This document shows, piece by piece, positions 1-9,500 of a stretch of 64,000 nt of DNA. The notes under the pieces were generated by a model. It saw only the letters and a list, made by a program, of their open reading frames with translations. It searched no databases and was not told the DNA's origin. This DNA is from Ailurus styani (Eukaryota > Chordata > Mammalia > Carnivora > Ailuridae): assembly GCA_002007465.1 (NCBI GenBank), contig LNAC01000164.1:382666-446665 (forward strand). Reading direction: 5' to 3'. Each line of letters begins with the position of its first letter. Within the stretch, counting starts at the first letter, position 1. A program made the position numbers and the translations under genes.

Positions 1-82
1 CCCGGAGGGGATGTACAGCAGGTCTGGCTCTGTGTGTGTATGTGTGTATGTGTTCTGGGGGAGCGGGAGACTATCTGGGCAA
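1..82. other. Unique lead-in with short GT-rich run
   Basis: No gene signal is visible. A TGTGTGTATGTG-type run lies at about 29-52. The stretch ends at the target site of the first SINE. Confidence 0.6.
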
Positions 83-96
83 AAAGTGGAGGAGGG

Positions 97-272
97 GGCG
101 CCTGGGTGGCTCAGTGGGTTAAAGCCTCTGCCTTCGGCTCACTCAGGTCATGATCTCAGGGTCCTGGGCTCTCTGCTCAGCGGGGAGCCTGCTTCCCCCT
201 CTCTCTCTGCCTGCTGCTCTGCCAACTTGTGATCTCTCTCTGTCAAATAAATAAATAAAATCTTAAAAAAAG
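97..272 (+). mobile_element. CAN-SINE (tRNA-derived carnivore SINE), complete
   Basis: The head, with A-box-like 'tggctcagtggg' and 'tcaggtcatgatctcagg', leads into a CT-rich block and an (AAATA)n-AAATCTT tail. It is flanked by a perfect 14-bp TSD, AAAGTGGAGGAGGG, at 83-96 and 273-286. The usual 'gggatcgagccccgcatc' middle segment is shortened, so this copy carries a small internal deletion. Such SINEs are mobilised by L1 machinery and do not encode protein. Confidence 0.97.
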
Positions 273-286
273 AAAGTGGAGGAGGG

Positions 287-719
287 AGAAAAGTCTTGCC
301 TCTCTTTGTACTGGGGATGGGAGAGTTTGTTCCCACCTGTAGGGAAGGTAAGAAGATGGTTAGGAACCTCCTGGAAGGTGTCCTGCCCTCACCTCTGGCC
401 CCCAATCTTTCCTTTATGGCTGGCATATCACCCTCTGGCCCCAAATCTTTCTACAGCTCCTCAGGGTCCTCAGAGTCAAGTCCGAGCTCTCAAACATGAC
501 TGACAGGACCTCTGTCCACCCTTCCGGCCTCTACGTTGACCTCCCTCCCCCTTAAAGCCTCCAGGTTTCCTCTGACTGTTGTTCCTTCTGTTGGTCTAGC
601 CCCACACCCTACCCTTCTTCCTCATTCTTTCGGTCTCTGAAATCCTAAAGCCAGCAAGTGAAGATTTCACCTTTGGGCCCCAGGGCCCCCTGCCCCCCTC
701 CGCCATAGGCTGTGGTTCC
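287..719. other. Unique GC-balanced sequence, nothing recognised
   Basis: Short open frames on both strands overlap each other and none resembles a known protein. I see no repeat family or clear regulatory motif here. Confidence 0.5.
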
Positions 720-860
720 CCATCCCAGCTCTGATCATTCTGTATACTGTCTGGCCCTTTCCCTCTTAAGGCTGTTTGCTCTGTGAGGGCGGGAACTTGC
801 ATTTCTAGAATCCTCAACGCCTAGCCCCATGACTAGCATTGATTAGATGATAGTGGAAGA
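720..860 (+). mobile_element. Possible L2 LINE 3' end, decayed
   Basis: The order 'gctctgtgagggcgggaact ... cctagccc' followed by a TTAGATGA-type end resembles the L2 3' terminus. Divergence is high, so the family call is tentative. Confidence 0.4.
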
Positions 861-904
861 AAAACTCCAGGAGTTAGCAAAATGGTTATTATCTTTCGGT
901 CTAG

Positions 905-1045
905 AAGCCGGTTAGAGATCACCAAGATGAGCCTCCTATTTTTGAGGCCCAGACAGTGGAAAGGACTTGCCTAAGGTCACAGAGAGGGAGCGTCTGAGCC
1001 CGGAAAAGAACTCAGGTGTTCTAACTACTGAGCTCTTGCCCTCCT
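905..1045 (-). mobile_element. MIR SINE fragment, decayed
   Basis: Read on the minus strand, this follows the MIR core order. 'ggacttgcctaaggtcacag' and 'ctgagctcttgcc' on the plus strand match the complement of the MIR core. It is old and lacks discernible TSDs. Confidence 0.5.
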
Positions 1046-1060
1046 CTAGTGGCTCGGAGT

Positions 1061-1670
1061 TGGGGGCACTGAGAGGCAGGTGGAGCAGGAGCACACAGGG
1101 GCATGCAGTGGGGGAGAGGGTTCAGTCTGAGGTCTCCCAAGAGGAGCACTTATGGGGTGGGGGTGTGTGGTTGACTGGTGGGGAGCCCCTTCCTGCTGCC
1201 CCACAGTGAGGGGACCCTGCTCCCTAGCGAGGAGCATACTTAGGACTGGGTGACAGGGGTCCCGGGGAGCTGAGCTGGCCAGGCCTTGGACTGGCAATCT
1301 GCGTCATCTTAAGCCCTCCCGGGGAAGCTGAGAGTGGGTACCCAGGGGCGAGGCAGGCGGGCGCAGGGGAAGCAATCACAGGCTAATAGCCTCCCAGCCT
1401 GAGATGCAATTAGGGGCAAATTCCTGGGGGACCTTGAGGCAGCAGGATGAGCAGGAGGTAGTTTGGAGTTCGGGCTGGGGCACAGCTCTACACTCCACGG
1501 TCAGAGAGGCCAGGATGAGGACACATGTTGGGTCAGGAGACCCTCAAATAGAAGGAAGGGTAGAGACCCAGGTGGGTAGTGGGGCGGGGGGCGGGGCTTG
1601 GAGGTGAAGCACTGTCCCCGGAAGATTAAGTGGGGAGGGGTGCTTTCCCAGGACCCCAAACAGAACAGAG
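1061..1670. other. Unique GC-rich sequence with G-run cluster
   Basis: There is no gene signal. At about 1571-1605 several runs of three to six G separated by one to three bases form a plausible G-quadruplex motif. Open frames here are short and overlap on both strands. Confidence 0.5.
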
Positions 1671-1845
1671 AGCCAAGCTCAGTAACTGAGAGCCTCAGCC
1701 TTCCGGAGGGGCAGTTTCCTTCTCTATAAGGAAAGAATAGAAACCGAATCTACCTCAGAGGACTACTGGGAAAGTTAAGTGCGGAAAAGCCTATAGAGTG
1801 CTTAGCTCAGACCCCAGCCCTTATCCAGTGCTCAGTAAACCACGG
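1671..1845 (+). mobile_element. MIR SINE
   Basis: The MIR order is recognisable: a decayed 'cctcag ... cagtttccttctctataagg' core, then 'tacctcagaggactactggg', then an end resembling 'agtgctcagtaaac'. This is an ancient mammal-wide repeat. Confidence 0.7.
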
Positions 1846-1874
1846 TGGTGGAGGGAGGTGGTATCCCATTGGGG

Positions 1875-1975
1875 CACAAGCGAACTCCAGCATCACGCAG
1901 ATCTGGGTTCACATCCCCGCCCCTCCACTTACCAGCGCCATGACTTTAGGCCAAAGACCAAGCCTGTAAATAGAA
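1875..1975 (+). mobile_element. MIR SINE fragment
   Basis: 'gatctgggttcacatccccg' followed by 'ccacttaccagcgccatgac' matches the MIR core ('gggttcgaatccc ... cacttactagctgtgtgac'). The 3' half is missing or too diverged. Confidence 0.65.
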
Positions 1976-2404
1976 CTAACAGCACTACTTCACCTCAGCC
2001 AGGGATGGGTGAGGGGCAGGAGGGGAAGCAAACTGGCAGCGGGTTCTCCCTGAATGGGAGCTCCCCAGGGCGGGTGGGACACTCCTAGACTCCAGGTCAC
2101 CCCCCGCCCCCCCAATCTTCTGTCTCTGAGACCACCAAGCAGCTCTGACTGTGGCCTCAGCGGCTCCAGCAGGGGCCCACCACCTCACTCTGAGACAAAG
2201 GTCTGCAAAGCTGCCTTCCTCCTGGCGCCTTGAGGGGCCAACAGGGACAGGTGACTGGGGTTGGAGGTGAGTTCTCTTTAGAAACTGCCTCAGGTGCCAT
2301 GCCGCTCTGAGGCCTCCTGAGAACCTGTTGGACCAGTTCGGTCTTCCCAGAGCCGCAGCCCCAGGCCCAGTCTCAGCTCAGAGCGGAGGGGGAGGGGAGG
2401 GTGC
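1976..2404. other. Unique GC-rich sequence, nothing recognised
   Basis: A donor-like GGAG|GTGAGT occurs at about 2264-2273, but no convincing acceptor or open coding segment precedes it. I therefore do not call an exon. Confidence 0.5.
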
Positions 2405-2620
2405 GACATTCTCATTCCTCCTGAGTGCCCTTTCGTGAGCACTCTATCTAAATCACCTGGTGTAATCCTTAGACCCTCCCCCTTCCCCCCACCCCCCATC
2501 ATCCCTAGTTTGCAAATGGGTGAGCAGAAGTCACAGAGATGAAGTACGGGGCCCAAGGCTGCCTCACTAGTGTCAGCCCCAGCATTCAAACTCAAGGTTG
2601 TTCCAGAGCCCAGGCTTGGA
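2405..2620 (-). mobile_element. MIR SINE
   Basis: On the plus strand the complement order is seen: 'gtgagcactctatctaaatc', 'atccctagtttgcaaatggg', 'gtcacagagatgaagtacgg', then 'attcaaactcaaggttgttc'. The copy is old and boundaries are approximate. Confidence 0.7.
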
Positions 2621-2664
2621 GGGTCAGCCCAGCACTTCTGAACCGAAGGAAGAAACGGTCATTT

Positions 2665-2690
2665 CCCGCCCCCCCCCGCCCCCCCCCCCA
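2665..2690. repeat. Poly-C rich run
   Basis: A run of cytosines interrupted by two G's. It is low-complexity sequence and prone to sequencing or assembly error. Confidence 0.9.
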
Positions 2691-3219
2691 GTTCTGGAGC
2701 TCTGTAGGACTATACTCAGCAGGGTTAACAAGCCCTGAATGCTGACGCGGGTGGTGGGAGGGCCCAGGGGTAAAGGGCCAGGCTGGCTGGAGAGCAGAGC
2801 AGTGCCCCGCCCCCCACGAGATTATGGAATAGGCTACAGGTGTGGGTGCCCACGGACACGGGCTGGCCCCCAGCTCTGTGGCCGCTTCCCTGCCGGGGAA
2901 TGCGTGCAGGTGCTTTGAGATCAAACAGCCTCACACTGGGGACGTGCAGCCACGAACCTGCCGAACCTGCCGAGCTGACTTCGTGGGGGTAAATACGAAC
3001 CTGGATTCCTGGTCCCTGGATGACCTGGCATAGCTGGGTCCAAGATTCTCCTCTTTGGTGGTGGAGAAGGTGGAAATCGGCAGCCCCCCAACCCCCTAGA
3101 GGTAGTCTCCATGCCAAGGTCTTCCTCCCCAGCTCCAGCACAGGCTCTGGGAGGGGAAGCCACACTCCATCCCCACCTGGAGGCCGGACAGCCACCTGGT
3201 GCGGCAGCAGGAGCGGGGC
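2691..3219. other. Unique GC-rich sequence
   Basis: A 171-codon open frame on the minus strand (2725-3240) has a competing open frame on the plus strand and no recognisable domain. Its composition is that of GC-rich non-coding DNA with few stops. Confidence 0.5.
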
Positions 3220-3330
3220 CCTGAGAGGACCTGCATTCATATCCCGGCCCTGCTACTCACTGGCTGGGTGGCCTGGGTCCCAGTGTTGTGGTCCATGAAA
3301 TGGAAACAATTACACCCACCTCCACACAGA
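3220..3330 (+). mobile_element. MIR SINE fragment
   Basis: 'cctgcattcatatcccggcc', 'ctactcactggctgggtggc' and 'ccatgaaatggaaacaatta' follow MIR order. Confidence 0.7.
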
Positions 3331-3629
3331 TTCATACAGAACATTTGCAAGGAAAGCACAGGCATTCTACAATTGCTTGTTTCCTTTCGTCCCCAGCTCC
3401 CAAGGCTCTCTGGCAATCGAAACCCACCATTAGCAGCAGAGCCATCCCAAGACTTGCCTTTAAAACTCACAGAGCTGGGAAGAGAGGGACAGCCATGAAG
3501 TTCACCTGAGATGAAGTGGCCCCAGAAAGCGGACTTTCACAGCTGTGGGAGGGAAATGACGATGTTGTCCTTGTTATTGAGTTACTGACACCTGAGACAA
3601 CCAGGGCTGGCCAGGCCTTAGAAAGCAGA

Positions 3630-3725
3630 TTCTGGTCCCACTGCCTTCTTTTAAAAAGAGGAAAGGCAGAGATGGGGAGCTGCCAGCCCAAGGTCACCCT
3701 GAGGGCCAAGGTCTAGTAGAGCCAG
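3630..3725 (-). mobile_element. MIR-like fragment
   Basis: 'agaggaaaggcagagatggg' followed by 'cagcccaaggtcaccctgag' resembles the complement of the MIR core. It is a weak match. Confidence 0.4.
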
Positions 3726-3834
3726 GCCTCAATACAGTTTGCCTGTGGCTTTGCTTCATTCATGTCAGGAGAGGCAGGTCCCAGGAGAGGGGCCCAAGTT
3801 ACACTGGGACAGAAAGGGCCCTGATGCGGAGGGC

Positions 3835-3945
3835 CACTGCGCTTGGCCACTTCCTGAGCATCCAGCACTGTTCCTGTCGCATAGTGGGCATCCAATAAGT
3901 ATTTATGGAATAAATGAGTGAATAAATGAATGAATGGGGTGGTAG
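3835..3945 (+). mobile_element. L2 LINE 3' end
   Basis: The end reads 'cagcactgttcctgtcgcat', 'agtgggcatccaataagtat' and closes with 'aatgaatgaatg'. That is the standard L2 3' terminus ending in (TGAA)n. Confidence 0.75.
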
Positions 3946-4554
3946 GAAGACAAAGGTGCCCCTCCAGGACAGGAGGGTGTCTCTGTGATACACTGGGCAC
4001 CTTGACAAGGAGCCCTCAGGACGCCCCCAGGGTTGAGTCCACATGTCTCCTAGGCGTGCTGTGCCTCCTGCAATGGCAGCTGTGGGAGGTGGGGAAGGGA
4101 GATTCCTCAGGGACAAGGACTGAGGCTGCCGCTTGAGGGCTGGAGGTGAGGCAGCAGGAGAGTTAGCTGAAGGAGGTAGGGAGTCTGGGTACTGTAAGAG
4201 CTCTGTGACAGAGGAGTGTTCTATGTCTGGGGCTGGAAGGGGGGGTTGGTGGAAACTTGGGGGGTGACTGGGGGACCTTGAGTCACAGTTGCTTAGAGCC
4301 TGGGAAACCTGGGGGGCTCTGCAGGCAAAGGCCACCTCCTCTCCTCACAGGTAGACCAAACTCAGCTCTGGCGGCTCAGGATCCTGTTGCCATGGAGATG
4401 TGGAAGGCTCCTCCGAGACCCTTGAAGGCACTGGGCGTGGCCTGCCCTCAGCGTGGCTAGAAGCCTGGGGTTGGGGGGAGGGATGCAGTTAGGATGGCAC
4501 TGGGGTTTGCTTGAGGCCCGGTCAGGCCCAATAACTACTGACTTATATACACGG
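3946..4554. other. Unique sequence with one X-box-like site
   Basis: A 178-codon minus-strand frame overlaps this stretch and the L2 3' end, and does not resemble a protein. See the separate entry for the RFX-like motif at 4386-4399. Confidence 0.5.
4386..4399 (+). promoter_or_regulatory. RFX X-box-like motif
   Basis: GTTGCCATGGAGAT keeps the strong left half-site (GTTGCC) of the RFX X-box but only a degenerate right half. RFX proteins bind such imperfect palindromes in promoters and enhancers. No promoter context is evident here. Confidence 0.35.
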
Positions 4555-4780
4555 TGGCAGCCACTGGGTTTAAAGTCCGCAGCCCTGGGCTAGAATCCCA
4601 ATTACTAACTGGTGACCTTGGACAAGGGACCTCACATGACTGACCTTCAGTTCCATCATCTTTAAAATGGGGTTCCAGTAGTCTCCCTAGGGTTGTGGTG
4701 CTGTTCACTTGAGCCTGAACGTGGGAAGCACCGTGGCAGACCAGAGTGAGGCCCAGGAAGCGGTAACTATTAATTCCATA
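4555..4780 (+). mobile_element. MIR SINE, nearly full length
   Basis: The full order is visible: 'gctagaatcccaattactaa', 'tggtgaccttggacaaggga', 'catctttaaaatggggttcc', 'ctagggttgtggtgctgttc', then 'gaagcggtaactatt'. Confidence 0.8.
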
Positions 4781-5511
4781 ATTGGGGTGAGGATTGGGGC
4801 TCTGCAGGAGTCTGCCCCGAAGGCAGCAGCGCCCTGCCCTCGGCCTGCTCTCTGGCCCTCCTGGGTGAGGCTGGAGAGAAGCCTGACTCATTCTCCACAG
4901 ACACGGGCGATCAGGAATCAGGAGTTATGTCATCCTTTGAACATGGGCCTGGAGGCTCTGCCGCAGGCTCATCTGAAAAATAAATAATAACAACTTGAAT
5001 AATTCACAGAATCTGTGTGAATAATTCACCAGGGCCTCCCAAGCACCAGCCGATTAGTCACCGCAGACCCGGGCTCTGGTCCCGTCTGCCTCAGGCTGCC
5101 CCACCAGCCCTGGGGAGTGTGGTCTGGCCACGGGTGCAGGAGGTGGCAGGCCTGGAGGAACAGTTGGAGGACTCCCCCCAAGGCTGCTGCTGTCTGGGGG
5201 CAGCTGGGGAGGTAGGATCCATGGTCTCTCCAGGGTAGGGATCCATGGCGGGGAAGCCAGAGGGGACTGTCCTGAGTTCCCTGGGCTGGCCAGATCCTGT
5301 AGCTGGGCCATCACTGCTTCCCTGCTCTGGGCTGCATTTTGGAGATGTGGAAGAAGGTGAGCCCCTTCCTATTATATTTTAGTAACCAGTGGCCAGCCCA
5401 GCACAGCCTCATGTCCACAGGGACCCCGGCTTCAAGGTCTCTCAGCCCTGAAATCCATCCTGCAAAGCCCACACTGACCTCTCATGTTTCCCCTGGGAGG
5501 TGGGACGTGAC
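4781..5511. other. Unique GC-rich sequence, nothing recognised
   Basis: A donor-like AAG|GTGAGC lies at about 5352 without a supported upstream exon. The remaining frames are short. Confidence 0.5.
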
Positions 5512-5755
5512 AGGGGTTAAATGCCTCTGCTCAGGGTTCAGACAGACCTCAGTGCAACCTCCCAGTTACCTGCTGTGTGTCTTGGCCAAGGGACTCCAAC
5601 CTGCCGGGTCTCCATTTCCTTGTCCGTAAAATGGGTATTAAAAATACCTGCTCCATAATGTTGTTATTGTTCTGCTGGAGAAATGATGTCATGACCACCA
5701 ATTGCTTTGCACAATGCCTGGCATGTAGTAAGTGCTCAGAAACAGTAGCTCTTAC
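5512..5755 (+). mobile_element. MIR SINE, nearly full length
   Basis: 'gggttcagacagacctcagt', 'cctgctgtgtgtcttggcca', 'ccgtaaaatgggtattaaaa', 'tgcctggcatgtagtaagtg' and 'ctcagaaacagtagct' occur in MIR order. Confidence 0.85.
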
Positions 5756-5999
5756 AAGACACTCGTGTTCTTTCCCAAGATAGCTTGGCGCCAAGGAGGG
5801 GGACGAGGGCTGCTCAAATGTCACAGATGTTCATACATGATTGGCAGGCCCAAGAGATGGGCACAGACAGGTGGCCAGTCCTGTCTGTCACCGTGTGGGT
5901 GGCCCATGAGGTCCTCCAAGTAGACGCTCCGCTCAAACGCCCACCATCCTATTTATCTGCTCCTCAGCCCTTGCCGCAATTGGGGATTATTTTCTTAGT

Positions 6000-6165
6000 C
6001 ACCTATTCATTTTTCGGTCATGTGCCTTCCCCACTAGACTGTGAGCTCCATGAGGACAGGGACCTCATCTGTCTCATTTACTAGTATCTCCCCAGGCCCT
6101 AGAATACTGCTTGGCACATAGTAGGTGCTCAGTAAATATTTGTCCATAAATGAATAGATTCATCA
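6000..6165 (+). mobile_element. L2 LINE 3' end
   Basis: 'ctgtgagctccatgaggaca', 'gggacctcatctgtctcatt', 'gcttggcacatagtaggtgc' and 'tcagtaaatatttgtc' give a clear L2 3' terminus. Confidence 0.88.
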
Positions 6166-6399
6166 GCCTATTGGAAGAGAGCCTCCATCTTTGGGGGGGG
6201 TCAGACGGGGCTTGGGGGCCAGTAGCTGGGTGTGCAGCTCCGAGTGGGGACAGTGGTTTTTGGGACTGGCCCCTGACAGATTGGCTGAAGGAATGAGAAC
6301 AATGCCTATCTCCCCCTGTCTAAGCCCCCCAGCCCTTCCAGGTCAGTCTTCCCCAGACCAACAGAACCAAGGATGCTTAACGGTGACACAAGCTCGCTG

Positions 6400-6570
6400 T
6401 GCCTTCCCCAGTAATGATTTAATCACTTGTTTAGAATTTCCTGTGGCATTAATGATTACTCCCCAGAACAGGGGCGAATAATTGGCTGCGTTCTCACTGT
6501 GAGCAAGGTCCCTGTTAGTGGGGAGCTGAGCCTGTTCTTCTGTAATCTTCTTCTCTCACCTGCCTGCCAC
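6400..6570. promoter_or_regulatory. Candidate conserved non-coding element with homeodomain-type motifs
   Basis: Unique, less GC-rich sequence carries TAATGATTTAATC (6412-6424), CATTAATGATTAC (6447-6459) and AATAATTGG (6477-6485). Such TAAT-rich blocks are bound by homeodomain proteins and are typical of developmental enhancers. The assignment is inferred from motif density only. Confidence 0.3.
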
Positions 6571-6847
6571 TCGCGAGTAAGGCGATGGAGAGAGATGAGC
6601 TCATGTGTGCAGAGTGGCTGGGAAGCCCCCGGGAGGCTGCAGGGCCTCGTTGGGGCTAGGATGCTGCAGGGACAGGGGGACACTGAGGAAGAGATATGCA
6701 GGATGCAGAGACTGATGGAGAAAGAGCAAGAGCCAAGAGACAAGGAGAGAAAGAATGGTCTTGGGAATCGGTGTTCTTGGGGCAAGTCATCCCCAGGCCC
6801 CGCCCTTGCTGTTTGGCACAAGCTTCTGGCCATGAGTGTGTGCCCCC

Positions 6848-6859
6848 TGCGCATGCGCG
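6848..6859. promoter_or_regulatory. NRF1 palindrome
   Basis: TGCGCATGCGCG is an exact NRF1-type palindrome inside a short CpG-rich patch (about 6843-6945). NRF1 sites are usually found in CpG-rich promoters. No TATA box or coding exon is evident next to it. Confidence 0.4.
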
Positions 6860-6877
6860 TGCGGACAGGTCTCATGC

Positions 6878-6975
6878 AGCAGTTCTCAAAGAGCGCTACC
6901 CGGACGAGCAGTGGCCGCGAGAATGTGCGTTCTAGGCCCCACGTCAGACCCACTGAGTCCGAAGTCCAGATGTGG
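6878..6975 (+). mobile_element. MER5A-like hAT-Charlie DNA transposon remnant
   Basis: 'gcagttctcaaagagcgcta', 'cccggacgagcagtggccgc', 'gagaatgtgcgttctaggcc' and 'ccacgtcagacccactgagt' follow MER5A order, with CpG-rich substitutions. It is a non-autonomous remnant. Confidence 0.65.
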
Positions 6976-7616
6976 AGCCTAGGGCTCCTATGAGCTTTTC
7001 AGATGGCTCCCGTGCACCCAAGTGGGGGATGTGCTGCTATGACTTAGAGAGAGTGTAGAGACGCAGGAATGCGTGCGTGTGCTCTGTGGGCCACGTACGT
7101 GTAAGGTGTCTGTGGGAGCGTTTCAACCGCTGTCCCCAGCCAGAGGCCAGAAAAGGCCCAGGCAGAAGCCAATGCCTATGCCACCAGAGGACCCCGGGGC
7201 TGCTCAGTTCCGGGGTGGCCGCAGCACCCCCTGCCTGGGGAAGCTGACGGGGCTAAGCCCGGCCCACTGTCCCCACCAGGGCCTCCATAAAGTAGGCCAG
7301 GGAGCAGGATCTGCTGAGTTGCTGCCCTCAGTCCTGCTACCTCAACGTGGCTCGAAGACGGACCCCATCCCAGCTCCGCTACTCCGGGGACTCGGAGTCC
7401 TAGGGACCTTTCCCCACTCCACCCCTTCAGCGAGCCGCCTTTGCTGTGGGGCTTCAAGGAAGTGAATTTTCAGGGATGAAGCAATTTAAGGAGGACTATG
7501 CAGGGCTGGGGGGAAATGAATTACCTGCCGAGAGCCAAGAGAGGCAGAACCCACCCGCAGGAGCAGCCAGTGACGCGGCACAATTTGGAGCTCTGCCCAA
7601 ATACTTTATATTTCAG
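6976..7616. other. Unique sequence, nothing recognised
   Basis: Open frames of up to 130 codons on the plus strand have minus-strand shadows and no recognisable domain. Confidence 0.5.
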
Positions 7617-7910
7617 AAAGGAGAAGTGGGAGGCGGGGTGGGGTGAACGAAACCTCTGGAGGATCTTAGGGTAGCTCTGGGGTGTGAGGGCATTGCAGGG
7701 GGAAGGGAGGGAAGGGATGGGAAAGGGAGGGTAAAGATAGGAGGTGGGGAAGGACAGGGGATAAGGAAGAAATGGGGGAAGCAGAGAGTAGGAAACCATG
7801 GCAGGGTGGGCGGACTGAGAGAAGGCAGGGAGGAAGGTAGAGGGGAGGGGGAGGGGCAAAAGAAGAGAAGGGAGACACTCTGGGTGGAGGAGAGAAGGGA
7901 AGGAGAGTGG
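7617..7910 (+). repeat. G/A-rich polypurine tract
   Basis: About 290 bp of almost uninterrupted purines on the plus strand are built from GGGA, GGAAGG and GAGG words. It gives rise to proline/serine-rich spurious frames on the minus strand. Such tracts can form triplex DNA. Confidence 0.8.
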
Positions 7911-8254
7911 ACAAGGTCCGGGCAGCAGGATAATGAAAGCGGTGATCCCCTAGGCATCTATAGGGGCAGGATGGAGGAAAGTCACTAAAGACTTGGGGAT
8001 GCCCGGTGCTCAGGGAGGAGAGGGCATGGGGGCATACTCTCCTACCCTAGGCTAACCTGAAGAAAGGGGTGCGGGCATGAGATCCATTAAGAATCTGAAA
8101 CGAATGAAAAAGTAAGCTGCTTGTTGAGTTTTGTATTTAACAAGGCAAACAAATAGAAAGAGTATGAATAATTAGGAAGTAATGAAGACCTTGCAAAAAT
8201 AGCTTTTTCTTAAAAAAAAAAAAAGGTAACAAAGAAAACAGAAAACCAGAACAT

Positions 8255-8293
8255 ATGCAAATTCCCCGTCTTGGGCAGGTGAGTGAGTCAGCA
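8255..8293. promoter_or_regulatory. Octamer plus AP-1/MARE-type motif pair
   Basis: ATGCAAAT (8255-8262) is an exact POU octamer. TGAGTCAGCA (8284-8293) is an exact AP-1/MAF half-site. The pair lies in unique sequence about 20 bp apart. Function is unproven. Confidence 0.3.
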
Positions 8294-8540
8294 AGCCAAG
8301 ACACCCAGCCCCTAACAGCCCAGCTGGGCCTGGGGATGTGGGCCAGGGGGAGGATTGGCTGGGCAGCCACATCCTGCCAGAGTAAGCTAGGAAATTGAGA
8401 TCATGTACCTTCCCTGTGCTTCCCCGCCTGCTGCTCTCTCTGCTGGAGCAGTCGGGACCCATTTGGTGGAGACCATGGCAGTCCCCAGCAGTGATGCTGA
8501 CCTCACACGTCTAAGCCCGAACCCCAGCTTCTCTCACTCC

Positions 8541-8580
8541 CTTTAATTACCACTGGGGAGACGTCATCCATTAATTCCAT
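8541..8580. promoter_or_regulatory. TAATTA / CRE-half / ATTAAT cluster
   Basis: TTAATTA (8543-8549), ACGTCA (8561-8566) and ATTAAT (8570-8575) fall within 33 bp of otherwise GC-rich unique DNA. This is the motif style of a conserved enhancer, but conservation could not be tested. Confidence 0.3.
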
Positions 8581-8849
8581 GCAACCCTTTCTGAACTCCT
8601 TTCTATTTTCAGCTTGTGAAGACCCCTTGAGGGTAACAAATTCCCGAAGTTGGATAGCAGCTGTGTCAAGCAGGACTTCCCTTTAGAAATCCAGATAAAG
8701 TAACTCTAACTTCAGAAGGGGCCTCCTTGCTCTGGGCTAATGTTTCTTTAGCAGTAACTTGGGAGGTTTGGGTCAACGCCCCCCCTCCCCCCACCGCCCC
8801 CACTGTTCCCACCAGCCCTTTTGCTCCCACTTTCGAAATATTCTGAGCT

Positions 8850-9020
8850 TTGGGGTCAAGCAGATTTGGGTCCAAATAGGGGCTCTACCACTTTCTAGCT
8901 GGGTGACCTTTGAACAAGTCACTTAATCTTTCTGTCTTTAGTGTTTCCATCTGAAAAATGAGAAATAATTATATTGCCTCTTTCAAAGATCAGGACATGA
9001 TAGAATAATGTAAGTCATCT
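8850..9020 (+). mobile_element. MIR SINE
   Basis: 'tttgggtccaaataggggct', 'ctagctgggtgacctttgaa', 'caagtcacttaatctttctg' and 'ccatctgaaaaatgagaaat' are in MIR order. Its 3' part abuts the SINE target at 9021. Confidence 0.85.
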
Positions 9021-9034
9021 AAAATGGTCCCCAG

Positions 9035-9230
9035 TTGGGGCGCCTGGGTGGCTCAGTTGGTTAAGTGTCTACCTTCGGCTCAGATCATGATCCCAGGGTC
9101 CTGGGATCAAGCCCCACGCTGGGCTCCCTGCTCAGCGGGAAACCAACCTGCTTCTCCCTCTTCCTCCCCCTCTCCCTCTACTTGTGCTCTCTCTCTCTCT
9201 CTCTGTCAAATAAAAAAACATAAAATCTTT
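9035..9230 (+). mobile_element. CAN-SINE, complete
   Basis: Head 'gcgcctgggtggctcag', middle 'cctgggatcaagccccacgc' and an AAATCTTT tail are present. The TSD is imperfect: AAAATGGTCCCCAG (9021-9034) against AAAACGGTGCCCAG (9231-9244). The 'ttggttaagtgtctaccttc' variant marks an older caniform-type subfamily than the 'tgggttaaagcctctgcc' copies. Confidence 0.95.
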
Positions 9231-9244
9231 AAAACGGTGCCCAG

Positions 9245-9500
9245 CGTATCATAAGTGGTAGCTCTGTGCCAGGCGCTGTTCTAGGTCTTAGTGGGAAAAC
9301 AGTGAGCAAGACGGAGGCTGCCGCCCTCAGGGAGCCTACACCCCAGGAGGATGTGGGGAGATGACCATAAGCCAGGAGACAAATCATTACAGTGATTCCA
9401 AAGAGTCGTGGAGGACAGTAAAAAGGTGATGGAAGGGTGGGGGCAGATGGCCGATCTGGGAAGGCCTCTCTGTTGAAATGACATTTGAGCTGAGAAGAAG
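9245..9500 (-). mobile_element. L2 LINE, antisense fragment
   Basis: 'ctgtgccaggcgctgttcta', 'caaatcattacagtgattcc', 'gggaaggcctctctgttgaa' and 'atgacatttgagctgagaag' are the complement of the L2 3' region. Confidence 0.8.

Larger units (their letters stand above)
7911..8849. other. Unique sequence with short A-run and regulatory-looking patches
   Basis: A poly-A run lies at about 8211-8224. A cytosine-rich run lies at about 8777-8803. An octamer plus MARE-type pair and a TAAT/CRE patch are listed separately. No coding segment is supported. Confidence 0.5.

Noticed and set aside
97..150. tRNA gene in SINE heads
   Set aside because: The heads descend from a tRNA and keep A-box-like sequence, but they do not fold into an intact tRNA and are followed by SINE body.
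3799..4335. 178-codon minus-strand frame
   Set aside because: Part of it is antisense L2 sequence and no domain is visible.
6427..6993. 188-codon and opposing 165-codon frames
   Set aside because: They run through a TAAT block and a MER5A remnant, and they shadow each other.
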